Shown: piece by piece, positions 25,451-34,449 of the stretch
How positions within the stretch are numbered: the first letter of the stretch is position 1
Layout of the letters: the number at the start of each line of letters is the position of its first letter
From: JAAURB01 sp049649525
Lineage (GTDB): Bacteria; Cyanobacteriota; Cyanobacteriia; Cyanobacteriales; Microcoleaceae
Direction: 5' to 3'
Assembly (NCBI GenBank): GCA_049649525.1
Contig: JBARZE010000045.1
Location: forward strand, 62,001 to 126,000
Length of the DNA: 64,000 nt
Position numbers and translations under genes: made by a program
The notes under the pieces: generated by a model
Told to the model about the DNA's origin: nothing
The model's input: the letters and a program-made list of their open reading frames with translations, nothing else
The model's database searches: none

Positions 25451-25657
25451 ATGGGTATTGAAAGCCGAAGATTTCGGGGAATGTTTGCACCTAAAGAAAT
25501 TGTTGAATTAAAACAAGTTTGTTTTACACCCAGTCGCGTATTTCAACCCGGTCAATATACTGTTGAAGAGTTACCCGATATTGCCTTTGAAATGGGACTC
25601 GTTGAAAAAGCGGCTGTGGATGGGGAGCAAAATGATCGTCGTCCTGCTTCCAATTAA
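25451..25657 (+). CDS. Small conserved-looking protein of unknown function
   Basis: A 68-residue soluble protein, MGIESRRFRGMFAPKEIVEL at the start and a charged C-terminus. The ATG at 25451 is preferred over the one at 25442, because the AAAAGG ribosome site (25436-25441) sits 9 bases before the former and directly abuts the latter. It ends 23 bases before bioF and is likely in its operon. No family recognised. Confidence 0.6.
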   Translation: MGIESRRFRGMFAPKEIVELKQVCFTPSRVFQPGQYTVEELPDIAFEMGLVEKAAVDGEQNDRRPASN

Positions 25658-25680
25658 AGTTATTATTTTGTCTATTTGTA

Positions 25681-26871
25681 ATGTCAAAAAAAGCTTACGC
25701 TTGGATTGAAAAATCTCTTTCTACTATCCGAAGTGCTAATTGGTATCGTTCAGTTCATTCTGTTGAAGCGTTGCCGGGTTCTACGATTATTTTAGATAGG
25801 CAAAAACTGATTAATTTCGCTAGCAATGATTACTTAGGATTAGCGGGAGATCAACGTTTAATTCAAGCAGCGATCGCAGCCACTCAAGAATTGGGTACAG
25901 GCACAACAGGTTCACGATTATTAACCGGACATCGACATTTACACCAAGAATTAGAATTAGCAATTTCGCAACTCAAACAAACAGAAAATGCTTTAGTTTT
26001 CAGTTCCGGTTATCTGGCTAATATTGGTACAATTACAGCTTTAGTCGGTCAAAGAGATTTGATTATAGCGGATGAATATAATCACTCTAGCCTCAAAAAC
26101 GGGGCAAAAATGAGTGGTGCAACTGTGATAAATTATCCCCATAATAAAGTTAATATTATCCGAGAAATACTCAAAAAAAATTATAGTAATTTTCGCAAAA
26201 AACTGATTATTACTGATAGTGTTTTTAGTATGGATGGGGATTTATGCCCTTTACCTGAATTACTAGATTTAGCGATAGAATTTAATTGTATGTTGCTCAT
26301 TGATGAAGCCCACGCAACAGGTGTTTTAGGTAAAACAGGGGCGGGTTGTGTAGAACATTTTAATTGTACCGGAAAACCGTTAATTCAAGTCGGAACATTA
26401 AGTAAAGCGTTAGGTAGTTTAGGGGGATATGTTGCGGGTTCTAATAGTTTAATTGACTTCCTAAAAAATCGCGCCCCCAGTTGGATATATACCACCGGAT
26501 TAACCCCTGCTGATACCGCAGCCGCTTTAACAGCAATTAAAATTATTCAACAACAACCCCAACGTATTCAACAACTACAGAAAAACATTAATGATTTCAA
26601 AGTATTACTCCAACAACATCATTTAAAACCGCTACAAAATCATGATATTTTCTCTCCCATTTTCTGCTTTTCATTACCCAATGCAGCAACGGCAATAACA
26701 GTCGGAGACACTTTAAAAGCACAAGGGATTTTGACTTCCGCTATTCGTCCACCCACCGTGAAGACGAGTCGAATTCGAGTCTCTTTAATGGCAACTCATT
26801 GCCCAGAACAGCTACAATATTTAACGGGATCTTTAACTTGCGCTTTTTCTGACTATTCACCCCCAAATTAA
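25681..26871 (+). CDS. bioF: 8-amino-7-oxononanoate synthase
   Basis: A 396-residue alpha-oxoamine synthase that condenses pimeloyl-ACP/CoA with alanine in biotin synthesis. Motifs in order: NFASNDYLGLAGD, GTGTTGSRLLTGHRHLH, DSVFSMDGDLCPL, LLIDEAHATGVLG (PLP-binding Asp and His) and the PLP lysine in VGTLSKALGSLGGYVAG. Length fits BioF; the closely related glycine C-acetyltransferase and serine palmitoyltransferase are less likely in a cyanobacterium. It is followed after 3 bases by an SDR gene. Confidence 0.92.
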   Translation: MSKKAYAWIEKSLSTIRSANWYRSVHSVEALPGSTIILDRQKLINFASNDYLGLAGDQRLIQAAIAATQELGTGTTGSRLLTGHRHLHQELELAISQLKQTENALVFSSGYLANIGTITALVGQRDLIIADEYNHSSLKNGAKMSGATVINYPHNKVNIIREILKKNYSNFRKKLIITDSVFSMDGDLCPLPELLDLAIEFNCMLLIDEAHATGVLGKTGAGCVEHFNCTGKPLIQVGTLSKALGSLGGYVAGSNSLIDFLKNRAPSWIYTTGLTPADTAAALTAIKIIQQQPQRIQQLQKNINDFKVLLQQHHLKPLQNHDIFSPIFCFSLPNAATAITVGDTLKAQGILTSAIRPPTVKTSRIRVSLMATHCPEQLQYLTGSLTCAFSDYSPPN

Positions 26872-26874
26872 ATC

Positions 26875-27558
26875 ATGAAAAAAACAATTGTAATTACTGG
26901 TGTCAGTAAAGGCTTAGGACGGGCAATGGTTGAAAACTTTATTCAACTCGGTCATACTGTTATTGGTTGTGCGCGTTCTCAAACCGCTATCGAAGAATTA
27001 AATAAAACTTACGGTAAACCCCATCATTTTACTGCTGTTGATGTGGCTGATGAACAACAGGTTAAAACCTGGGCAAATACCATATTATCAGAATATTCTC
27101 CCCCTGATATCCTAATTAATAATGCGGCAATTATTAATAGCCTCGCGCCATTATGGGAAATTCCTAGTGATGATTTTTCTCAACTGATTGATATTAATAT
27201 CAAAGGCGTAACTCATGTCATTCGCCATCTCCTGCCCGCAATGCTCAAACAACAACAAGGCATTATCATTAATCTAAGTTCAGGATGGGGACGTTCAACC
27301 AGTCCTCAAGTTGCGCCGTATTGCGCCTCTAAATGGGCAATTGAAGGACTCACCAAAGCCCTGTCACAAGAACTTCCGGCAGGCATGGGAGCCATTCCCC
27401 TCAGCCCCGGAATTATCCATACAGAGATGTTAGAAACCTGCTATGGAGAGGAAGCCGCCGCTTATACATCCTTGCAAACTTGGGTTGCTGCAGCGGTTCC
27501 GTATATTCTGAAGTTAAGCCCTAAAGATAATGGAGCTTCTCTGAGTGTTCCGGTATAA
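26875..27558 (+). CDS. SDR-family oxidoreductase
   Basis: A 227-residue short-chain dehydrogenase. The cofactor motif TGVSKGLGRAM (TGxxxGxG), NNAAI-type NNAG variant (ILINNAAIIN), catalytic Ser in IINLSSGWG and the YCASKWA catalytic Tyr-x3-Lys are all present, so it should be active with NAD(P). It starts 3 bases after the bioF stop and is translated in the same operon. No biotin-pathway step requires an SDR of this type except reductases of FabG kind for pimeloyl chain building, so a link to biotin precursor supply is only a guess. Confidence 0.85.
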   Translation: MKKTIVITGVSKGLGRAMVENFIQLGHTVIGCARSQTAIEELNKTYGKPHHFTAVDVADEQQVKTWANTILSEYSPPDILINNAAIINSLAPLWEIPSDDFSQLIDINIKGVTHVIRHLLPAMLKQQQGIIINLSSGWGRSTSPQVAPYCASKWAIEGLTKALSQELPAGMGAIPLSPGIIHTEMLETCYGEEAAAYTSLQTWVAAAVPYILKLSPKDNGASLSVPV

Positions 27559-27754
27559 TTACAGATATGAATAAGATAAACTGGGGATTTCTTGACTGTG
27601 GTCATCCAGTCCAAAAAATGCCCGGTTAAATTAACAGAGATTAAACAGTAGAAGAATATAAAATTTAAAAATATTTTTTTATTTCTAAACTCATTAACAT
27701 TTCAGTCCTTTTATTTTTAATTAATTCATCTCATGACTTTAAGGAAATAATTTT

Positions 27755-29134
27755 ATGAAATTGAAATCAGCTTTACTTCTAGGTATAGCGATCGGTCTCT
27801 CAACAACAATTACCAGTTGTGCGAATACTTCATTCGGCAAAGCATTAGAAAACTCAGTAAAACCCGATCCGCAACTCAAAGACAATCCCCCTTTTAGTAA
27901 TACTCAAAACCCGCCAGATACTTCTCTAGAAACACCGGATCTTTTTACCAAATTACCGACGGATTTTCCGAGTGAAATCCCGTTGTATCCTGATGCTAAA
28001 TTACAAACAGTTTCCCCAGCCCTCAATAATGCAAAGACAGGTACACAAACAACCTGGCAAACTCCGGATCCAATCAATGCTATCCAAAATTATTATCAAA
28101 ATCAGCTAAAGTCTGAAGATTGGAAAATTATCGATAGTCCAACTGAAGAAGGAGAAGGAAAATTTATTGCCACAAAAGATGATTTAAGACTTACAATCTC
28201 TTTAGGTTCAGAACAAAACTCTAGTTCACAAACAGAATTTAAAATTGCTTATAATCGCCCTTCAACTGTTGCCATTAATAAACCTGATTCTAAAGTCTCT
28301 CTAACTCCCACTCCCTTACCTCCACCTCCTCCTGTTACTTTACCTCCCGCTGCTGTTTTAACCCCCAATTCTACTTCAGAATCAACCGCTAATTTACCCG
28401 AAGAGAATACCCCCTCAGAATCTGAATCTACCTCAGAATTAACTGAAGAAAAACCCGCCTCAAATTCGACGGCTGAATCTGAACAAGTCCCCGCTGAATT
28501 ACGCTCATTTGTTACTGATATTGCCCAACTGAATATCTTTCAATCTTCAGATGATAACTCATCAAATAATAGTTTAAATAACCCGAATCAAACAATTACT
28601 CGGGCAGAATATGCCAGTGCATTAGTCAGGGCAAATAATACTTTATATGCAGATCGTCCCGCTAAACAAATTCGCTTAGGCGTGTCAACAGATAACCCCG
28701 CATTTAATGATGTTCCCGCTTCTCATCCCAATTTTCCAGCCATTCAAGGACTGGCTAAAGCCGGGTTAATTCCGAGTAGTTTATCCGGGGAAAGTACGGC
28801 GGTGAACTTTCGCCCAGATGCCCCATTAACACGGGAAGATTTAGTTTTATGGAAAGTGCCTTTAGATACTCGTCAAGCCTTGCCCAAAGCCACAGTGGAT
28901 GCGGTTCAAGAACGGTGGGGATTTCAAGATGCATCCAAAATTAATACTAAAGCTTTGCAAGCGGTATTAGCCGATTTTGATAACGGAGATAATGCCAATA
29001 TTCGCCGGGTGTTTGGGTTTACGACCCTGTTTCAACCTAAACAGTCGGTAACACGGGCTGAAGCGGCAGCAGCGCTGTGGTATTTCGGTTTCCAAGGCGA
29101 CGGGATATCGGCTGAAGAAGTTCAAGGTAGCTGA
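27755..29134 (+). CDS. SLH-domain lipoprotein
   Basis: A 459-residue envelope protein. Residues 1-23 are a lipoprotein signal (hydrophobic core, then TTITSC with the lipidated Cys). A proline-rich region (about 180-240) with Pro/Ser/Glu-rich linker separates an N-terminal beta domain (LPTDFPSEIPLYPDAKLQ) from about three S-layer homology modules (LNIFQSS, then FNDVPASHPNFPAIQGLAKAG, then TREDLVLW and VTRAEAAAALWYFGFQGDG). SLH modules bind peptidoglycan-linked polysaccharide. It likely tethers to the outer membrane or wall; further role unknown. Converges with the O-antigen-ligase-like gene. Confidence 0.82.
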   Translation: MKLKSALLLGIAIGLSTTITSCANTSFGKALENSVKPDPQLKDNPPFSNTQNPPDTSLETPDLFTKLPTDFPSEIPLYPDAKLQTVSPALNNAKTGTQTTWQTPDPINAIQNYYQNQLKSEDWKIIDSPTEEGEGKFIATKDDLRLTISLGSEQNSSSQTEFKIAYNRPSTVAINKPDSKVSLTPTPLPPPPPVTLPPAAVLTPNSTSESTANLPEENTPSESESTSELTEEKPASNSTAESEQVPAELRSFVTDIAQLNIFQSSDDNSSNNSLNNPNQTITRAEYASALVRANNTLYADRPAKQIRLGVSTDNPAFNDVPASHPNFPAIQGLAKAGLIPSSLSGESTAVNFRPDAPLTREDLVLWKVPLDTRQALPKATVDAVQERWGFQDASKINTKALQAVLADFDNGDNANIRRVFGFTTLFQPKQSVTRAEAAAALWYFGFQGDGISAEEVQGS

Positions 29135-29175
29135 GTCGCTAGACAGTTAAAAACTTTTACCTGAAGACTCTATTT

Positions 29176-30762
29176 CTATTGACTTTCCTCAGTATTTGTT
29201 TCTCTATGAAGCTGAGGCAACTTCAGTAAAATACCCGCGACAAACCAGTAATAAACAGACACAGGATCAGTATCTAACGGATACCAATAAGAGTTATAGC
29301 TAATCAGAACAATAAATAGCCAAAAAACAATACCATATCCCCATAAACGATAATTTTTTAACTGACGATAAGCTTTAAATCCGTACAATGTTATTGTTGT
29401 CACGACAGAGAGGAAAGCAACGATTCCAACTGGCCCAATTTCATACAATAATTTAGGATAATAAGCTTCCACTAAGCGAGTCTCTCCCAAGGCGCGGGCG
29501 GCATTTGTGGCGCGTCCTAGTCCATTTCCCCAAAATCCTCGGTGTGTTTCCGAAGTCCATCCAGCTTGTTCTGTGATAAATTCTTGAGGGGGGGAAGCGC
29601 GCCAACGAGAAACTAGACTTTCATAGCGATCGACTGCTAAATCTGGAAATATGAGGATAGAACTACTGAAAACAATTATTCCTGCTAATGTAATAATTAA
29701 TAATCGTTTCCACGCGGCAATATGACGAGAAGCAATTAATAATAGAATAATAATGATCGGTACAGCCACCATTGCAGTTCGTTGTCCGCAAATAATCGCA
29801 TTAAGAAAGAGTAAACTCAGGCTAAGATAACCGATTCCTTGCCAGCGTTTTCTTGTATCATTCAATGCAGTAGCAAAACTAAAAAAGGTGTTTGAAATTA
29901 AAAACCATGACCATTGCCAAGGGGCAACAAAAGTACCAGGAAGACGAATAAAGTTTTTTTCAGGAAAGTAACCTAATGCTCCTCCGACTAAGCATTTACG
30001 CTGCAAATTTGCCCGTAATAAAAGATGGTCTGGTAGACCTGTATTGTCTGCACAAATTCCGCTGACCACTAAGCCATATTGAATTAACCCCAAAAGACAA
30101 CAAATCATTGCCAGGGTAACTTGTAAGCGAGTAAAGCGCTGTAAATCTTGTTGATTTGAAATTAAAGTATAGCCACAAACAATGAGTGGAATATATCCCA
30201 TTAGTACTTTTAAACCGAAAACTCCCATGATTAACGGTTGACCTTGGGGGTCATTGCTAAATTGTTGGCCTCCGTTGACAAATACTAATGTTCCTAATGC
30301 GATCGCCGATAAAAATATTAATGGAATTTTTAGTTGAGGTAATACAATAATGGGTGATTTTTGTTTTTTTAATTGGATGAAAAGCGCAATCACAGCGGGT
30401 AAATAGAGTGCGTCTTTAGCAAAATGAGACAGGGGATGATCGTTGCTAATCCAATAAATAATTGTTCCGGTAAAGGGAAGATAAATTAATAGTAGCCAAA
30501 GTGCCGAACCCGGATATCGATAAGAAAAAATGACGGTAAAAATTCCAACTGAAACACCCAAAATTTGACCGAGAGAGGCTCCCATACCAAATAGCAATAA
30601 ACCAATGACAACGGTTATCCCAGAAGTGATTAGCATCAACTGGAATTGACTCAGTTGAGAAGAAGAATTAGGTAAATTAACAGAATCAGAAATAGACTCT
30701 GGGATAGGTTCAAGATGGCTGTTTAGTTGAGAGGATTTAGATTGACTTTCAGGCAGTGACAT
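29176..30762 (-). CDS. O-antigen ligase/polymerase-like membrane protein
   Basis: A 528-residue polytopic protein with about 12 hydrophobic segments and the long extracytoplasmic loop before the last helices typical of WaaL/Wzy-type enzymes (the EAYYPKLLYEIGPVGIVAFL region; GWTSETHRGFWGNGLGRATNAA before it). These polymerise or transfer undecaprenyl-linked glycans onto lipid A, S-layer or exopolysaccharide. A hydrophilic Ser-rich N-terminal tail of about 40 residues precedes the first helix. No glycosyltransferases are adjacent, so its glycan is unknown. Confidence 0.78.
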   Translation of the reverse strand: MSLPESQSKSSQLNSHLEPIPESISDSVNLPNSSSQLSQFQLMLITSGITVVIGLLLFGMGASLGQILGVSVGIFTVIFSYRYPGSALWLLLIYLPFTGTIIYWISNDHPLSHFAKDALYLPAVIALFIQLKKQKSPIIVLPQLKIPLIFLSAIALGTLVFVNGGQQFSNDPQGQPLIMGVFGLKVLMGYIPLIVCGYTLISNQQDLQRFTRLQVTLAMICCLLGLIQYGLVVSGICADNTGLPDHLLLRANLQRKCLVGGALGYFPEKNFIRLPGTFVAPWQWSWFLISNTFFSFATALNDTRKRWQGIGYLSLSLLFLNAIICGQRTAMVAVPIIIILLLIASRHIAAWKRLLIITLAGIIVFSSSILIFPDLAVDRYESLVSRWRASPPQEFITEQAGWTSETHRGFWGNGLGRATNAARALGETRLVEAYYPKLLYEIGPVGIVAFLSVVTTITLYGFKAYRQLKNYRLWGYGIVFWLFIVLISYNSYWYPLDTDPVSVYYWFVAGILLKLPQLHRETNTEESQ

Positions 30763-30772
30763 GGATGTACAC

Positions 30773-31390
30773 TCAGATCATCTGGTAATAAGCATTAAAT
30801 CTAATCCTAGCCGATGATTTGGCTTCGATTGGCTTGAGAACTTGCCAAACTCTCCTTAATAGCGGGTATTGACCACAATTACTAATGATTAAAATATAAT
30901 CTATTGTTAATTGGGCTAAGGTGTAAGTCGATAACTGAGGCGGTTCGGTAGAAGGGTTATGCGTCTTGCAAAGGTTCGCTAAAGCAGATGCACCCGCCTC
31001 TGTGACATTAACCGTTACCACGCCTGTATAGCTGGGTAGATCTGCTGAGATCGCCGCCGCTTTGATCGCAACTGTTTGGGCTAACTCTCATATGTCAAAA
31101 GAGAATAACGATATTCTGCTGTGTCTAAGCCGATATCAACAGCTAAACTTTCTGGGGAACAGACGAGCATGACCATTGGCTTGATAATATGCCTGTTGTC
31201 CCACCATCATTCCTTGCATCATAAACTCAGTCTGATTCGTTTGATTGAGTAACGGTAAATCTTCAACAGTATTAAGAGAAAATTGTAATTTACATCCACT
31301 TAACCAAAGCGGCAGAAAAAGTAAACCTAACCCTAATTTTTTCATAGAAAATTTTAGCATCGGAAATATCAATGACAATGAATTCTTCAA
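30773..31390 (-). pseudogene. Frameshifted type IV pilin-like G/H lipoprotein
   Basis: Three successive minus-strand frames give one recognisable protein. Frame 1 from about 31390: a lipoprotein signal (LFLPLWLSGC) then a helix with MVGQQAYYQANG. Frame 2 at about 31160-31090: ESLAVDIGLDTAEYRYSLL. Frame 3 from about 31090: LPSYTGVVTVNVTEAGASAL and LCKTHNPSTEPPQ. The QQAYYxxxG, EEYRY and PSYTGVV-CKT-PS-PP blocks are those of cyanobacterial type IV pilin-like G/H proteins. Two frame changes and internal stops break it. The tail after STYTLAQL is no longer pilin-like. Decay is likely, but two sequencing errors would look the same. Confidence 0.65.
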
Positions 31391-31815
31391 AAATAGATTA
31401 ATTGTTGTATTGATTCTTGCTACAGCGTCGTTATCGATATTTTCTGAAGCCTGAGCATTATTTGTACTAAAAATAATTGAATCGACTCTCTCGAGTTTTG
31501 TGATTTGCGATCGGAGATTGACCGTGGATCAGGAATAACTTCCCCGCTGCTGGGTGTTTTAGCCTGTTGCGGCAGACAAATCATCCTTGAATCAACTCAA
31601 ATCTAAAAATTTTTGATTAAAACACTAGGAAATTCTTCAAATAACCAATATACTGAAGCTCAGGTCTGTGAGGAGAACTGTCCGCACCAGAGTCAGTAGA
31701 AAAGAATAAACCAAAACTCAAACACGTTTGTTGCTGTTAGAGGAATGGATTGATAAAAGATGTGTAACTGCCGAATTCTAAGACAGTATTTCTAGAGTAT
31801 TTGTTTAAGTAACTC
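31391..31815. other. Spacer upstream of the DhaM-like gene
   Basis: A 425-base region between the pilin-like pseudogene and the phosphotransferase gene. No gene or known RNA was recognised; the plus-strand promoter of the 839-residue gene is presumably within it. Confidence 0.35.
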
Positions 31816-34335
31816 ATGCCCAATGCTCAAACCCAAGTCGGAATTGTAATCGTCTCCCACAGTCAACAGTTAGCGGCGGGAGTCCAAGAGTTAGCGACTC
31901 AGATGGTTCAGGAAAATCTGAAAATTGCGTTAGCCGCCGGAATTGATGATCCTGACAATCCCCTGGGAACGGATGTGATGCAGGTGTATCAGGCGATTGA
32001 ATCGGTTTATAGTAAAGCGGGTGTACTTGTTTTAATGGACTTGGGAAGTGCAGTCCTCAGTGCAGAAATGGCTGTAGAATTGTTTCCGAGCGAGCAACAG
32101 ACTCATATTAAACTCTGTGATGCCCCAATTGTTGAAGGCACAATCGCCGCAGCGGTAACAGCCGGGACAGGGGCAACAATAGATCAAGTTTTAGCAGAAG
32201 CAAAAGGGGCATTAGCGGTCAAAGCGGCTCACTTGTCCACCCCAGTTGTAACCGCAGTGACTGATTCCAACGAACAGAATGTATCCCTTGTCACTCCTCC
32301 CCAAATTCATCTAACGATTCATAATCCGATGGGGTTGCACGCCCGCCCAGCCGCTCAATTTGTCAGTTTAGCAAGTCAATTTAAATCTCAAATTACCTTA
32401 CAAAACTGTTCCACTTCCAGTCATGAAATTAACGCCAAAAGTATTAACCAAGTGTTGATGATTGGGGTACGAAATGGGGATGAAATTGCGATCCGAGCCA
32501 CAGGAGAAGATGCATCTGCGGCCTTAACTGCATTACAAAACTTAGTCAATACTAAACTGAGCAACCCCGAGCGACTCTCGCCGCGATCGGTTAATGTAGA
32601 TTGTTCAATAAACACTGAAACCGCTCATTTATTTGGAATTCCTGCCGCTGAAGGGATTGCTATGGGGCCAGCGGTTCGCTGTGAACCCGAACCCATCCAA
32701 GTCGAGGCCCAATATACTGATAATCCCTCACAACAATGGCAACAACTCCAAGAAGCTTGTATCGAAGCCCAGTCAGAAATTATCATCCTCTGTCAAGAAA
32801 TTTCTGCTTATGCCGGAGATGCCGAAGCCGCCATTTTTGAGGCGCATTTACTCTATCTTGACGATCCAGTTTTACTCGAACAAGCCAAAACCCTAATTTT
32901 TCAACAACGCTACAGTGCAGCTTATGCCTGGAAACAGGTAATCGATCAAACCATTGCCACCTATAATCATCTTGATGATGTCTATCTCAGAGCGCGCTCA
33001 GCCGATGTCTTAGATGTGGGACAGCGAGTATTACGGTTGCTGACAGGGATTGAACCGCCCCGTTTAACCCTAACCGAACCGGGGATTTTAGTGGCGACAG
33101 AACTCACCCCCTCAGAAACCGCTCAGCTAGACTTTAACCTGGTGTTGGGGATCTGTACGGCTTCAGGTAGCGCCACCTCTCATAGCGGCATTTTGGGGCG
33201 TTCTCTGGGTATTCCCACTGTGATGGGAGTCGGGGCTGAAGTGTTGAATTTGTGTAATGGCATGACCTTAGCCCTCGATGGCACAACAGGTCAAATTTGG
33301 ATCGATCCTGAACCCGAGGTAATGGCGCAGTTACGCACCCAACAGCACGATCAACGAGTCACCTTTACTCAATTACGAACCGCTGCCCAACGTCCCGCCC
33401 GCACTCAAGACGGACATTTAATTCAGGTGATGGCAAATATTGGCGGAGTCGCAGAGGCACAAATTGCCATCGAAGAAGGGGCAGAAGGAGTCGGGTTGTT
33501 GCGAAGTGAATTTCTCTATTTAGCGCGACGACGCATTCCAACCGAAACCGAACAAGCAGAACTTTATCAGGTGATTGCTAAAATTATTTCTCCTCGTCCG
33601 TTAATTATCCGGACTTTAGACTTAGGCGGTGATAAATCAGTCCCCGAAGTCAATATTCCCTCAGAAACCAATCCGTTTCTCGGATGGCGCGGAATTCGGG
33701 TGTTGTTAGATCATCCGGACATACTGAGAACTCAACTGCGGGCAATTTTACGGGCGAGTGCCGCGCAGCAAATTAAATTAATGTTTCCCATGGTGGCTCA
33801 ACTGCAAGAGATGATTCAGGCGTTGGCAATTCTAAAGCAAGAACAAGAGAATTTACGTCAAAATAAAGTTGCGTTCGATGAACAGATGGAAGTCGGGATG
33901 ATGGTGGAGGTGCCTGCTGCGGTGGCAATAATCGATCAGTTTGCTCAACTGGTGGATTTTTTTAGTATTGGCACGAATGATTTAAGTCAATATATGATGG
34001 CGGCTGACCGTAATAACTCCAAGGTGGCGACTCTCGCCGATGGTTTTGAACCCGCTGTATTACGAATGATTCAACAAACCGTGCAGGCAGGACATAACGC
34101 CGGAATTTGGGTAGGAGTCTGTGGAGAACTTGCTGCCTCACCGTTAGCTGTACCTATTTTAGTCGGTTTGGGGGTCGATGAACTCAGTTTAAACCCTTCT
34201 TGTATTCCTGCGGTGAAGATGGCGATTTCTCAATTAAACCGAGTAGAAGCAAAAGCGATCGCCAATCATGTCCTACACCTCGATTCTGCAACGGCTGTTA
34301 AAGATTATTTAAATCAACAGTTTAATAAATTATGA
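31816..34335 (+). CDS. dhaM: DhaM-HPr-EI fusion phosphotransferase protein
   Basis: An 839-residue multidomain PTS protein. Residues 1-140 are the DhaM/EIIA-mannose-type domain with the phospho-acceptor His15 in VGIVIVSHSQ and LVLMDLGSAVLSAEMA. Residues 163-250 are HPr with His175 in MGLHARPAAQF. From about 275 a complete Enzyme I follows: phospho-His456 in ATSHSGILGRSLGIPTVMG, the PEP barrel GWRGIRVLLDHPDILRTQLRA and active Cys in VGVCGELAASPLA. It should pass phosphate from PEP through EI and HPr to DhaM, which feeds a DhaK-DhaL dihydroxyacetone kinase. No dhaK or dhaL lies nearby. The stop codon lies in a heptamer repeat. Confidence 0.9.
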   Translation: MPNAQTQVGIVIVSHSQQLAAGVQELATQMVQENLKIALAAGIDDPDNPLGTDVMQVYQAIESVYSKAGVLVLMDLGSAVLSAEMAVELFPSEQQTHIKLCDAPIVEGTIAAAVTAGTGATIDQVLAEAKGALAVKAAHLSTPVVTAVTDSNEQNVSLVTPPQIHLTIHNPMGLHARPAAQFVSLASQFKSQITLQNCSTSSHEINAKSINQVLMIGVRNGDEIAIRATGEDASAALTALQNLVNTKLSNPERLSPRSVNVDCSINTETAHLFGIPAAEGIAMGPAVRCEPEPIQVEAQYTDNPSQQWQQLQEACIEAQSEIIILCQEISAYAGDAEAAIFEAHLLYLDDPVLLEQAKTLIFQQRYSAAYAWKQVIDQTIATYNHLDDVYLRARSADVLDVGQRVLRLLTGIEPPRLTLTEPGILVATELTPSETAQLDFNLVLGICTASGSATSHSGILGRSLGIPTVMGVGAEVLNLCNGMTLALDGTTGQIWIDPEPEVMAQLRTQQHDQRVTFTQLRTAAQRPARTQDGHLIQVMANIGGVAEAQIAIEEGAEGVGLLRSEFLYLARRRIPTETEQAELYQVIAKIISPRPLIIRTLDLGGDKSVPEVNIPSETNPFLGWRGIRVLLDHPDILRTQLRAILRASAAQQIKLMFPMVAQLQEMIQALAILKQEQENLRQNKVAFDEQMEVGMMVEVPAAVAIIDQFAQLVDFFSIGTNDLSQYMMAADRNNSKVATLADGFEPAVLRMIQQTVQAGHNAGIWVGVCGELAASPLAVPILVGLGVDELSLNPSCIPAVKMAISQLNRVEAKAIANHVLHLDSATAVKDYLNQQFNKL

Positions 34336-34348
34336 ATTATGAATTATG
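34328..34348. repeat. Heptanucleotide repeat overlapping the DhaM stop codon
   Basis: Three AATTATG units cover the stop codon of the phosphotransferase gene and the bases after it, like the array at the end of the GH57 gene. Confidence 0.85.
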
Positions 34349-34449
34349 AAAAGATTTATACTCCCTATCTCTGACTCAATTACAGACTTTATATATAACG
34401 TCTCTACTTACTCATTACTCTGTTGCCGCTTCGTGTAGTGCGATATAAA

